From positions 1 through 64,000 of the forward strand of contig NZ_MAOE01000082.1 of assembly GCF_001884185.1 (NCBI RefSeq): a DNA stretch of 64,000 nt. Reading direction: 5' to 3'. This DNA comes from Bacillus albus (lineage in GTDB: Bacteria > Bacillota > Bacilli > Bacillales > Bacillaceae_G). Shown one piece after another: positions 37,298 through 45,221 of the stretch. The notes under the pieces were generated by a model. It had not been told where the DNA came from. It was given only the letters and a program-made list of their open reading frames with translations, and searched no databases. The first letter of the stretch is position 1. The number at the start of each line of letters is the position of its first letter. A program made the translations under genes and the position numbers.

Positions 37298-38008
37298 ATG
37301 TTAGAAGTAAATATCCGCTCTGCTGGATATGAAATAGGTGAAAAAACAATTCATGATATTGCCTTTTCGATTGAGCAAGGCGAATTAGTTGCTCTTATTG
37401 GCGCAAATGGTGCCGGGAAAAGTACAACGATAAAAACGATGCTTGGGTTACTTGTAAATGTGAATGGTGAAATATCATTTGGTGAAAAGAAAAATCCTTA
37501 TGCATACGTGCCCGAACATCCAACTTATTATGATTATTTGACGCTCTGGGAACATATTGAATTATTAATGGCTGCTCGAGGGAACGAAGTAGGGAGCTGG
37601 GAAAGGAAAGCGGAAGAGTTATTACATATGTTTCGAATGGATAAGCATAAACATGAGTATTTATCAAAGTTTTCAAAAGGGATGAAACAAAAATCGATGC
37701 TCATTTTGGCGTTTTTAACTGAACCAGATTTTTATATCATTGATGAACCTTTTATCGGTTTAGATCCAGTAGCTACGAAAGAATTTTTAAGTTATTTATA
37801 TAAAGAAAAAGAACGTGGCGCGGGTATATTACTTTGTACGCACGTATTAGACACAGCTGAAAGAATTTGTGAAAGATTTTTACTCATTTCACAAGGTACA
37901 TTAGTTGCAGATGGACATTTAGAAGCAATCCAAACGTTAGCAGAAATGCCAGGGAGTTCATTATTAGACTGTTTTGATGTAATTGTAAGGCGTGAACAAC
38001 ATGATTAA
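37298..38008 (+). CDS. ABC transporter ATP-binding protein, EcsA-like
   Basis: The 236-residue ATPase has Walker A GANGAGKST (about residues 36-44), signature-like FSKGMKQKSML, Walker B FYIIDEPFIGLDP and the switch His in LLCTHVLDTAERI. It pairs with the next gene, whose start overlaps its stop by 8 bases. The family role in Ecs is to couple ATP use to export or to control of intramembrane proteolysis, including RasP activity in B. subtilis. This is probably a second Ecs-like pair rather than the housekeeping one. Confidence 0.9.
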   Translation: MLEVNIRSAGYEIGEKTIHDIAFSIEQGELVALIGANGAGKSTTIKTMLGLLVNVNGEISFGEKKNPYAYVPEHPTYYDYLTLWEHIELLMAARGNEVGSWERKAEELLHMFRMDKHKHEYLSKFSKGMKQKSMLILAFLTEPDFYIIDEPFIGLDPVATKEFLSYLYKEKERGAGILLCTHVLDTAERICERFLLISQGTLVADGHLEAIQTLAEMPGSSLLDCFDVIVRREQHD

Positions 38009-39200
38009 ACAACAATTTTATAAAAGATTGCGCCATGAACTGGGCCGCAAATGGAAGTCCATACGTTCTATAACGGATTGGACAGTTGCACTATATATTA
38101 TTATTCCAGTATTTATATTTATGGGGATTTATTATCGTTCACTATGGACGGAAGAATTATCGATGGGAGAGACTATTTATTTCGGATTAGGTCTACTCGC
38201 ATTTTATGTGATTACATATGGAAGAGGAGTTCGCTCATTTTTTGAGCAAGCGGATAGTTTATTTTTAATTTCGTATCCCGCTCACATGCAAAAATTAATC
38301 CAGTATGGCATGACATATACATTTATTCGAATAGCAATAACGAATGTATTAGTAGTTGTTGCGATGTTACCAGTGTTGATGAAAAGTATTGGAGTGACGA
38401 AGATACAAGTCGTATTATTTTGGCTATTCTTTACTGTATTTCGATTTCTGTTGTCGTTATTAACGAGATTTATTCATGTACGTGTGGGGAAACGATGGCT
38501 ACTATGGATTACAAAAAATGTAATATTTTCTATAAGTCTATCCTTTTTCGGATTGAGTTTGTTTCTTATTTATAAAAATCCATTTTATTCTATACTAAGT
38601 ATAGGTCTAGCAGTTTTTCTAATTATCGTATTGATAACAGAAAAATTAAATTATAAAAATTACTTTTTTAAAGAAATTGAGAAAGAAAAAGAAGAAAGTA
38701 TGCGCTGGACGAGCGGGATTATGCAAGTTGGTGGTCATGCAGCTAAACCGAGTAGTTCGAATAAAAAGCCGTGGATGTTTCCGCGTTCTAAAAAGTTTTT
38801 AGGAAAGAAAACGGATTATCGTATTGTTGAATCCTTTTTAAAAGAATTTTTCCGTACAAGTAGTGCACGAATATTTTATATTCAAATTGTATGTATAAGC
38901 ACTGTCAGTATTATTATGAGTCCGAAATGGATTGCAGCTATTATTCTTGCATTTGCTTTATTTGCAATTTCCCGCTATGCACGCGATTATTGGACTGAGT
39001 TTGCGAAAAAAATGTTTCTTCATTTATATTGTGATGAAGGCAAATTACTATTGTTAAGATGGAAGGCAGATCGCTATTTATTACTTCCAGTAATACTTTT
39101 ATATGGAATAGTTATACTTTCTCATTTTTATTTATTACCAGCTGTAATTGCTGGAGTCATTTTTATAGTATGGATTGGTTGGATAGTATTCTTACCATAG
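38001..39200 (+). CDS. ABC transporter permease, EcsB-like
   Basis: This 399-residue membrane protein has an N-terminal amphipathic region and about six to eight transmembrane segments, with a long cytoplasmic insertion around residues 220-280. It matches the EcsB family and follows the EcsA-like ATPase with 8-bp overlap, so the two make one transporter. The substrate is unknown. EcsB mutants of B. subtilis affect secretion and competence. Confidence 0.85.
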   Translation: MIKQQFYKRLRHELGRKWKSIRSITDWTVALYIIIPVFIFMGIYYRSLWTEELSMGETIYFGLGLLAFYVITYGRGVRSFFEQADSLFLISYPAHMQKLIQYGMTYTFIRIAITNVLVVVAMLPVLMKSIGVTKIQVVLFWLFFTVFRFLLSLLTRFIHVRVGKRWLLWITKNVIFSISLSFFGLSLFLIYKNPFYSILSIGLAVFLIIVLITEKLNYKNYFFKEIEKEKEESMRWTSGIMQVGGHAAKPSSSNKKPWMFPRSKKFLGKKTDYRIVESFLKEFFRTSSARIFYIQIVCISTVSIIMSPKWIAAIILAFALFAISRYARDYWTEFAKKMFLHLYCDEGKLLLLRWKADRYLLLPVILLYGIVILSHFYLLPAVIAGVIFIVWIGWIVFLP

Positions 39201-39229
39201 AAAAAAGAGCCGAAAAATGGCTCTTTTTT
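39201..39229. terminator. Bidirectional terminator
   Basis: AAAAAAGAGCC (39201-39211) pairs with GGCTCTTTTTT (39219-39229). Plus-strand use ends ecsB; minus-strand use ends the small ORF, whose stop codon abuts it at 39230. Confidence 0.88.
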
Positions 39230-39307
39230 CTAATCCGTAACACATTGATAAATAAAATATACTAAAACGAGTATGCTTGCGGCGGAATACATGGCATCTA
39301 AAGTCAT
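39230..39307 (-). CDS. 25-residue single-pass membrane peptide
   Basis: An ORF too short for standard gene callers starts at ATG 39307 behind GAGGAGGAGATC and encodes MTLDAMYSAASILVLVYFIY followed by QCVTD. It is one hydrophobic helix with a short polar N-terminus. It stops exactly where a bidirectional terminator begins, which supports a real transcription unit. It resembles in build KdpF-like or type I toxin-like small membrane peptides, but I cannot assign it. A near-ideal ribosome binding site is the main argument that it is translated. Confidence 0.6.
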   Translation of the reverse strand: MTLDAMYSAASILVLVYFIYQCVTD

Positions 39308-39485
39308 CGGATCTCCTCCTCATTATTGTTGTATTTTTATTGTATGAAATCTTACAATTTCATATTCAAGTGAAAAATATGTGAACGTTAACAAAATTGT
39401 AAAGTGCAAAAATTACAATCATTTTGTATAATAGAGAAAACAACCGTTATATAAAATATAATGAGTGAAAGGGGAGGAAACATAC

Positions 39486-40073
39486 ATGCCAAATTGGTTT
39501 AGAAAAACCTTAGTCGCATTAATTACCGTATTTACATTTGGTTTAGTGACGCCTCCTTCCATATTGCTTGATAATGCCAAAGCTGCGGACAAGCCTACGA
39601 GCACAGCTGGGCAACAAAATTTGGAGAGTACGTCCTATACATATGAAGAAACGAATGACAGGTTAACCACCGATACTTTTATTACTTATGCAATGCAAGA
39701 AGCAGAGAAACAGTCGATGCAAAAGTTTGGTACTAAAATTGGTCCAGTAATTGAAGATGAGTTTAAAGATGTAATATTACCGAAGATTGAAGAGGCAATT
39801 GCTGAACTAGCAAATGATGTACCAGAAGATTCGTTACAATCATTAGCAATTTCTCAAAAACCAGCTGGTGGAAATAATGAAAAGATTTTTCACGTTTACG
39901 ATACGAAAACAGGAAATGACTTATTGCGTTTCCACGTAAGAAGAGATCATCCACCGCAAGATGGGTATTATTTTAATTTCCACTATCACCGTTTTGATGA
40001 TGGGTACTCAGGACATCATGAGTTGGGAAATATTTATTGGAATACGAATGTGCCGCCAAAATGGCTTTCTTAA
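39486..40073 (+). CDS. ypjP: YpjP-like secreted protein
   Basis: The 195-residue product has an N-terminal signal sequence (MPNWFRKTLVALITVFTFGLVTP) and a conserved C-terminal part with RFHVRRDHPPQDGYYFNFHYH and GHHELGNIYWNTNVPP, the YpjP family hallmark. It is presumed to be envelope-associated or exported; no activity is known. In B. subtilis ypjP lies beside thymidylate and folate genes; here thyA-dfrA are about 8 kb away. ATG 39486 follows AGGGGAGG. Confidence 0.85.
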   Translation: MPNWFRKTLVALITVFTFGLVTPPSILLDNAKAADKPTSTAGQQNLESTSYTYEETNDRLTTDTFITYAMQEAEKQSMQKFGTKIGPVIEDEFKDVILPKIEEAIAELANDVPEDSLQSLAISQKPAGGNNEKIFHVYDTKTGNDLLRFHVRRDHPPQDGYYFNFHYHRFDDGYSGHHELGNIYWNTNVPPKWLS

Positions 40074-40103
40074 AAAGAACAAGAGAAATCTTGTTCTTTT
40101 TTT
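40072..40103 (+). terminator. Terminator after ypjP
   Basis: AAAAAGAACAAGA (40072-40084) pairs with TCTTGTTCTTTTTTT (40089-40103). Confidence 0.85.
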
Positions 40104-40178
40104 ATGTTTATAGAAGGGTAAGACGACTATGTTGTTGAATAAAATAGGTTTAGAAAAAGAAGTAAAGGGAGTAGGACA

Positions 40179-40814
40179 ATGCAAAAATATATTGTTTTTG
40201 ACTTTGATGGCACATTAGTAGATTCACAAAATATATTTGTACCAATTTATAATCAACTTGCTGAAAAGCACGGATATAAAACGGTAAGGGAAGAAGAAAT
40301 TGAGTATTTACGTAAATTAACGATGCCAGAAAGATGTAAACAACTTGATGTACCGCTGTATAAACTACCAATATTAGCGCTGGAGTTTTATAAATTGTAT
40401 CAACCTGCCATAAAAGATCTTATTTTGTTCCATGGGATGAAGGAAGTATTAGATGAACTACATAAAAAAGGTTACGGAATTGCAGTCATATCATCGAACT
40501 CAGAAGAGCATATTCGGGCATTTTTACACAATAATGGTATAGAAAATATACAAGAAGTGTATTGTTCTAAAAATTTGTTCGGTAAAGATAAAATGATAAA
40601 AAGGTTTTTAAAATCGAAAAAAATAACAGAGAAAGATATGTTATATGTCGGTGATGAACAGCGAGACGTAGCAGCGTGTAAAAAGGCTGGGGTGAATGTA
40701 ATTTGGGTATCTTGGGGATATGATGTCATTGAAACAGTGAAAAAAGATGCACCAGATTATATGGTTCATAAGCCGATAGAAATCGTGCAAGTAGTACAAG
40801 GAGCGTATTCTTAA
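40179..40814 (+). CDS. HAD-family hydrolase, phosphatase-like
   Basis: The 211-residue enzyme has motif I DFDGTLVDS (Asp8/Asp10 region), motif II VISSNSEEHI, Lys in KDKMIKRFLKS and motif IV YVGDEQRDVAACKKAGV, with a helical cap between. It is a HAD subfamily I small-molecule phosphatase. It overlaps none but precedes a VOC protein by one base, so both belong to one operon with the following kinase-like gene. The substrate is unknown. Confidence 0.9.
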   Translation: MQKYIVFDFDGTLVDSQNIFVPIYNQLAEKHGYKTVREEEIEYLRKLTMPERCKQLDVPLYKLPILALEFYKLYQPAIKDLILFHGMKEVLDELHKKGYGIAVISSNSEEHIRAFLHNNGIENIQEVYCSKNLFGKDKMIKRFLKSKKITEKDMLYVGDEQRDVAACKKAGVNVIWVSWGYDVIETVKKDAPDYMVHKPIEIVQVVQGAYS

Positions 40815-40815
40815 T

Positions 40816-41202
40816 ATGAATACAATGCGAGCAGGCATTCATCATATTGAATTTTGGGTAAAGGATTTAGAGGAATCCATTTCTTTTTATGATATGTTAT
40901 TTTCAATAATTGGATGGAGAAAGTTAACTGAAGTATCATATAGTACGGGAGAAAGTGAAATATATTTTAAGGACGTAGAGGAGGAAATCGTAAGGACTTT
41001 AGGACCAAGACATATTTGTTACCAAGCTATTAATAGAAAAGTAGTTGATGAGGTAGCAGAATTTCTTTCTAGCACGAAAATAAAGATAATACGTGGTCCG
41101 ATGGAAATGAATCATTATTCGGAAGGGTACTATACGATTGATTTTTATGATCCGAATGGGTTTATTATAGAAGTAGCTTACACACCAAATGTAGAAATGT
41201 AA
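40816..41202 (+). CDS. VOC-family protein (glyoxalase/bleomycin-resistance fold)
   Basis: The 128-residue product has paired betaalphabetabetabeta modules starting IHHIEFWVKDLEESISFYDML and ending DFYDPNGFIIEVAY, with metal-binding-type residues His and Glu (IHHIEF..., FIIEV). The VOC group includes glyoxalase I, fosfomycin- and bleomycin-resistance proteins and dioxygenases. No specific activity can be named. It sits between a phosphatase-like and an aminoglycoside-phosphotransferase-like gene. Confidence 0.85.
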   Translation: MNTMRAGIHHIEFWVKDLEESISFYDMLFSIIGWRKLTEVSYSTGESEIYFKDVEEEIVRTLGPRHICYQAINRKVVDEVAEFLSSTKIKIIRGPMEMNHYSEGYYTIDFYDPNGFIIEVAYTPNVEM

Positions 41203-41213
41203 GGGGAATGAAA

Positions 41214-42146
41214 ATGAAAACAATGACAGCATGGCAAAATAATATACAAATAGTAAAAGATGCAGCGAATATTGAAGAAATTTCTAAAGGTTTTTCACCT
41301 GATAAAAAATATATAGTTACAACAATTGATGATGAAAAATATTTGTTACGGATTGGCGATATACAAGAGTATGAAAGAAGAAAAATAGAGTTTCAAATTT
41401 TAAATGAAATGGCAAAACGTAACGTACAGGCACAAAGGCCGATTGAAATAGGTATATTGGAAGATGAAAGTGTATGCTATAGTATTTTTTCATATTTAGA
41501 AGGGGAGGATGCGAAGAAGCTATTGCCTACGTATTCACCAACAGAACAATATGAAATTGGTATAGAGGCAGGAAAAGATTTAGCAAAAATGCATACATAT
41601 GAAGCTCCTAAGGATATACTTCCATGGTATGAAAGAGCAATGAAAAAACATCAAAAATATGTAGAGGCATATAAAACGTGCGGAATAAAAATAAAAAATG
41701 ATGATAAAATCATTAAGTTTATCGATGAAAATGAAATGTATTTACAAAACCGCCCCAATCGATTTCAACACGATGATTTTCATTTAGAAAATATAATTGT
41801 ACGGGATGGGAAATATGTAGGTGTTGTTGATTTTAATGGTTACGATTGGGGCGATCCACTCCATGATTTCGTAAAAATTGCACTATTTGCAAGGGACATT
41901 AGTATCCCATACTCAATCGGACAAATAGAAGGATACTTTAATGGTATAATACCAGAGGAGTTTTGGAAGTTATATGCAGTGTACGTTGGCATGACAGTTT
42001 TCTCTTCAGTTGTCTGGACATTACGAGCAGCACCGCATATGTTAGATGATACGTTAGAGCGTCTTACTATCGTTTTAGAGGATCATAAAGACTTTGAGCT
42101 ATTAAAGCCAATTTGGTTTCAACCAGAAAAAATGAATATGAAATAG
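41214..42146 (+). CDS. Aminoglycoside phosphotransferase-family kinase
   Basis: The 310-residue product has the APH/choline-kinase-type catalytic loop FQHDDFHLENIIV (HxDxxxxN) and the metal-binding VVDFNGYDWGDP (DFx-type motif), with an upstream nucleotide-binding lobe. It phosphorylates a small alcohol or antibiotic. Members in Bacillus range from macrolide or aminoglycoside kinases to unknown substrates, so antibiotic resistance is only one option. ATG 41214 follows AAGGGGA. It ends a HAD-VOC-APH operon, followed by a strong terminator. Confidence 0.87.
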   Translation: MKTMTAWQNNIQIVKDAANIEEISKGFSPDKKYIVTTIDDEKYLLRIGDIQEYERRKIEFQILNEMAKRNVQAQRPIEIGILEDESVCYSIFSYLEGEDAKKLLPTYSPTEQYEIGIEAGKDLAKMHTYEAPKDILPWYERAMKKHQKYVEAYKTCGIKIKNDDKIIKFIDENEMYLQNRPNRFQHDDFHLENIIVRDGKYVGVVDFNGYDWGDPLHDFVKIALFARDISIPYSIGQIEGYFNGIIPEEFWKLYAVYVGMTVFSSVVWTLRAAPHMLDDTLERLTIVLEDHKDFELLKPIWFQPEKMNMK

Positions 42147-42149
42147 AAA

Positions 42150-42182
42150 AGGTAGGTGTGATTCACACCTACCTATTATTTT
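42150..42182. terminator. Terminator shared by convergent genes
   Basis: AGGTAGGTGTGA (42150-42161) pairs with TCACACCTACCT (42163-42174), with T-run; on the minus strand it lies directly after the S41 pseudogene stop. Confidence 0.85.
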
Positions 42183-43465
42183 TTACCATTCTTCGTTTTG
42201 AAGTAGTTGTAATGCTAAATTTAAGTCCACATCTTCTTGTATATGTTCCGGAGTCCACGGAATATGTATATGTGGTTGAATACCAATTCCAGACATCCCT
42301 TCGCCTTTATCTATAATTGAAAGTCGTGAAGTAGGGTAGTAAAGAGCGAATGTGTCAGCCCATTCCATTATTGCTAAATTAGAATAATCGTTTACACCAG
42401 CAGTAGGACGACCTATTACTTTTACTTTCAATGATTTTTTTGCAACTTCTACAAAAGAATCGCCAGAACTCCCGCATGTAACATCTGTTAATATAACTAC
42501 TCTACTAGGTGATTTTCGTCCGTGTATTTTTAATGATTGAAGTTCTTTTGGTAACCCAGAGGTATCAAATGTAACGAATCCTTTTTATAATTCTTTTTTA
42601 AATCTTGAATAAACATATTAGTGAATAATTTGGAAAGTTCGTCTAAAGAATCATAATCTTCCATTTCGATGTCTTTCATACGTAAATGAAAGTTTCGTTC
42701 TGTATGATTTAATTGCATTGTATCAGAAGAATCGAAAAGAGAAATCTCTTTGTCTTCAAATAAGTAAGGAAGTAGGTTGAAAAATGCATCATCACTTCCG
42801 CCACGATTTAATCGCACATCAATAATTAAGTTTGGAAAAGAATTAAGCTCATTTTTGTGTGAGTCTAATAGTTTATTAATAGCTTCAATATTTGCAAAAT
42901 CCGTCAAAGTAATTAAGAGTGTATCTTCATTATGCTGTTTAATTGAATAAATAGGCGTGTATTCGTTTTGTTTATATTTTTGTAAAGTAATGGTCTCGGT
43001 TACGCCATTTTCATTTATAAGTGTACAATTTGACGATTTTAATAAAACATAATTCCATTTTTCTCGTTCATATGAAGTTTCGTTTAAATACTTTTTATAT
43101 TTTATTAATAGCTCAGGAATTTTCATATTATCTAATGCTAGTATAGACTGTCCTTTTTTCACTCTTATTTCTTGTGAAGTGGATGTAATATATAGGAAAT
43201 CCTCGTATCTTTTCACTTGGAAACCAACACTGTTAAGAGGTGGATTGTTAGACTGCATTTTGAAAAACATATGATTATCTTTAAAATCTAGTAAGTAATC
43301 ACTTACAATTTCAGTGAAATGAACCGGTGTCAGTTCTCCTTGTTTCTCTAATTTCTCGATTGTTTGTAAATAAGTAATAGGATTGTCCCATCCTTTCTTA
43401 TCTATACAGCCTGAATAATCATGATGAGTAATCGAAACAACTTCTTTGAAAATTTCTGTGTACAT
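42183..43465 (-). pseudogene. S41-family peptidase, frameshifted
   Basis: The N-terminal 311 codons (43465 to 42530) encode an S41-like tail-specific protease N-part with PDZ-like and LIIDVRLNRGGSDDAF segments. The frame ends at KNFNH. The remainder, including the catalytic Ser region TCGSSGDSFVE, continues in another frame from about 42580 to 42183 (SLKVKVIGRPTAGVNDYSN). One base appears lost in an A run (T5 on the plus strand at 42582-42586); adding one A would restore the frame through NYKKGFVTFDTSGLPKELQ. The product as written lacks its nucleophile. A sequencing or assembly error in the homopolymer is possible. Confidence 0.85.
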
Positions 43466-43540
43466 TGCTTTTCCTCCTGGAAATTGAATTAGTTGAATAA
43501 TAGAATTCTGTATTCTTTACGTATTATCCTTTTTTAGATA

Positions 43541-43572
43541 GAGAAAAGAGGGATGTGTTATCATCCCTCTAT
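43541..43572 (-). terminator. Terminator after the serine hydrolase gene
   Basis: AGAGGGATG (43547-43555) pairs with CATCCCTCT (43562-43570); the minus-strand 3' side continues into a T-run (TTTTCTC). Confidence 0.8.
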
Positions 43573-43579
43573 TAAAAAT

Positions 43580-45037
43580 TTATTTAATTTTCTTAAATAC
43601 AAGTGGCTGCGTACTTAACATAGCTGGTACATGTAACTGAAGGGATGGGAATTCACCACTCACATTCATTTCATAAGCAAATAATAAATTCATTTTCATT
43701 TGGAATAAGTCAACTGTAGCAGAGAATATGTCGTAATGATGATGCGCTAATTGAATATCCATCTCCATAAATTGTACATGTAAGGAATCTTCTCGTTTGT
43801 AAACTTGTAATGTCCCATAAGCGGGATGTTCAAAAGTACCAGTGTAGTCCTCTAACTTGTGAGAAGGTGTAGTCCCTTTCATTTGTTCAGGAATGGATTC
43901 AGTTGCTTCTTTCATCATTTCTTTCATTTTTTCAGTATCTTCTACAGCACGTTTATGCCAATCAATGGATTCTAATTCAAGTAGTTCGTCATAAATTTGA
44001 TTAGCGAGATAAGTAGGAAGTAATGTGCCTCCAGCATTCGTTAAAATGACAAGGCCTATGTTTTCATTTGGTATGAATGAAACAAGTGCTGAAAATCCAT
44101 CAATATTACCGCCATGGTGAATCACCTTATTACCACGATAAGCGCTAATAAACCAACCAAGGCCGTAACTATTTAATGGAGATTCAGGAAGTGATAAAAC
44201 TGGTTGATCTGGAATGGAATTATGTGGTGTATACATTTGTTGTAATAATTCAGTGGAGATTAATTCGTGATCTCCAAATTTACCTTTGTTTAAGTGAAGA
44301 AGTACCCAATTTGCCATATCTTCAATTGTAGAATTAATACATCCAGCAGCGCCGACTGTATCGATGTTACGGAATGGAACTTCTTTTATTTCACCTTCAT
44401 TTTCAATGTAAGGTAAAGCATAATCATCTGTAGTTTGTGAATCTGTAACAGAGAAATTTGTATGTCTCATATTTAAAGGTTCTAAAATATGTTCTGTAGC
44501 GTATTGTTCCCACGTTTGATTTGTAATGTTTTCAACAATGTAGCTAATTGTTGCATACATTAAGTTGTTATAAAGAAATGCTGTGCGGAACGGTGCATCA
44601 AGTTGTAAATGTTTTATTTTTTCAACGAGATCTTTTCGAGATAAAGAAGAGCTGTACCAAAGAGCCTCATGACGACTAACCCCAGTGCGATGGGAAGCCA
44701 AATCTCGTGCTGTAACTTGTGAGCTAGCAAGTAGTTCAGATAAAGAGAAGTTAGGTATATAAGACTGGACAGGAGTATCCCAATTAAACTTTTTTTGCTG
44801 TGCTAATAAACTTAATGAAAGTGTGCCAAAAGCTTTCGTTGAGGAACCAATTGCGAACCGAGTATTCGGTGTAACAGGCTCTTTAGTCTCTATATTACGA
44901 TAGCCGAAACCTTCTGAAATAATAACTTCACCGTCTTTTATAATAGCTACAGCAGCTCCAGGAACGTTTAAATCCTTCATCATGTTTTCAACCGTTGTTT
45001 GTAAAGAAGTCATAACAGGCGTTTCAATTTTAGACAT
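43580..45037 (-). CDS. Serine hydrolase, class C beta-lactamase/penicillin-binding-like
   Basis: The 485-residue product has SxxK at S65-S-T-K68 (IGSSTKAFGTL), a YxN motif (YNN in FRTAFLYNNLMYATI) and HHGGNIDGF as the third motif. It ends in a C-terminal lipocalin-like or DUF3471-type domain (about 390-485). This is the beta-lactamase/D-aminopeptidase/esterase EstB group (Pbp-like YtkA/AmpH-like). It has no signal peptide, so it is probably cytosolic and acts on peptides or esters. A start at ATG 45037 behind GGAGGTT is used; the longer minus-strand ORF includes five extra residues. Confidence 0.88.
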   Translation of the reverse strand: MSKIETPVMTSLQTTVENMMKDLNVPGAAVAIIKDGEVIISEGFGYRNIETKEPVTPNTRFAIGSSTKAFGTLSLSLLAQQKKFNWDTPVQSYIPNFSLSELLASSQVTARDLASHRTGVSRHEALWYSSSLSRKDLVEKIKHLQLDAPFRTAFLYNNLMYATISYIVENITNQTWEQYATEHILEPLNMRHTNFSVTDSQTTDDYALPYIENEGEIKEVPFRNIDTVGAAGCINSTIEDMANWVLLHLNKGKFGDHELISTELLQQMYTPHNSIPDQPVLSLPESPLNSYGLGWFISAYRGNKVIHHGGNIDGFSALVSFIPNENIGLVILTNAGGTLLPTYLANQIYDELLELESIDWHKRAVEDTEKMKEMMKEATESIPEQMKGTTPSHKLEDYTGTFEHPAYGTLQVYKREDSLHVQFMEMDIQLAHHHYDIFSATVDLFQMKMNLLFAYEMNVSGEFPSLQLHVPAMLSTQPLVFKKIK

Positions 45038-45221
45038 ACTTCTAACCTCCAAATATAATTTTTGTTCTACCGCACTATACTTTCGGTAATAGAAAATGAA
45101 AACCTTTTTAATTATGGAAAGTTAATAATTTTGTAAGGATGAATGAAATTATTATTTATTTAGAATTTTATTTTTATTATAATTAATTTAAACTAAAATT
45201 TAGAAAAGACGGTGAAGAAGT

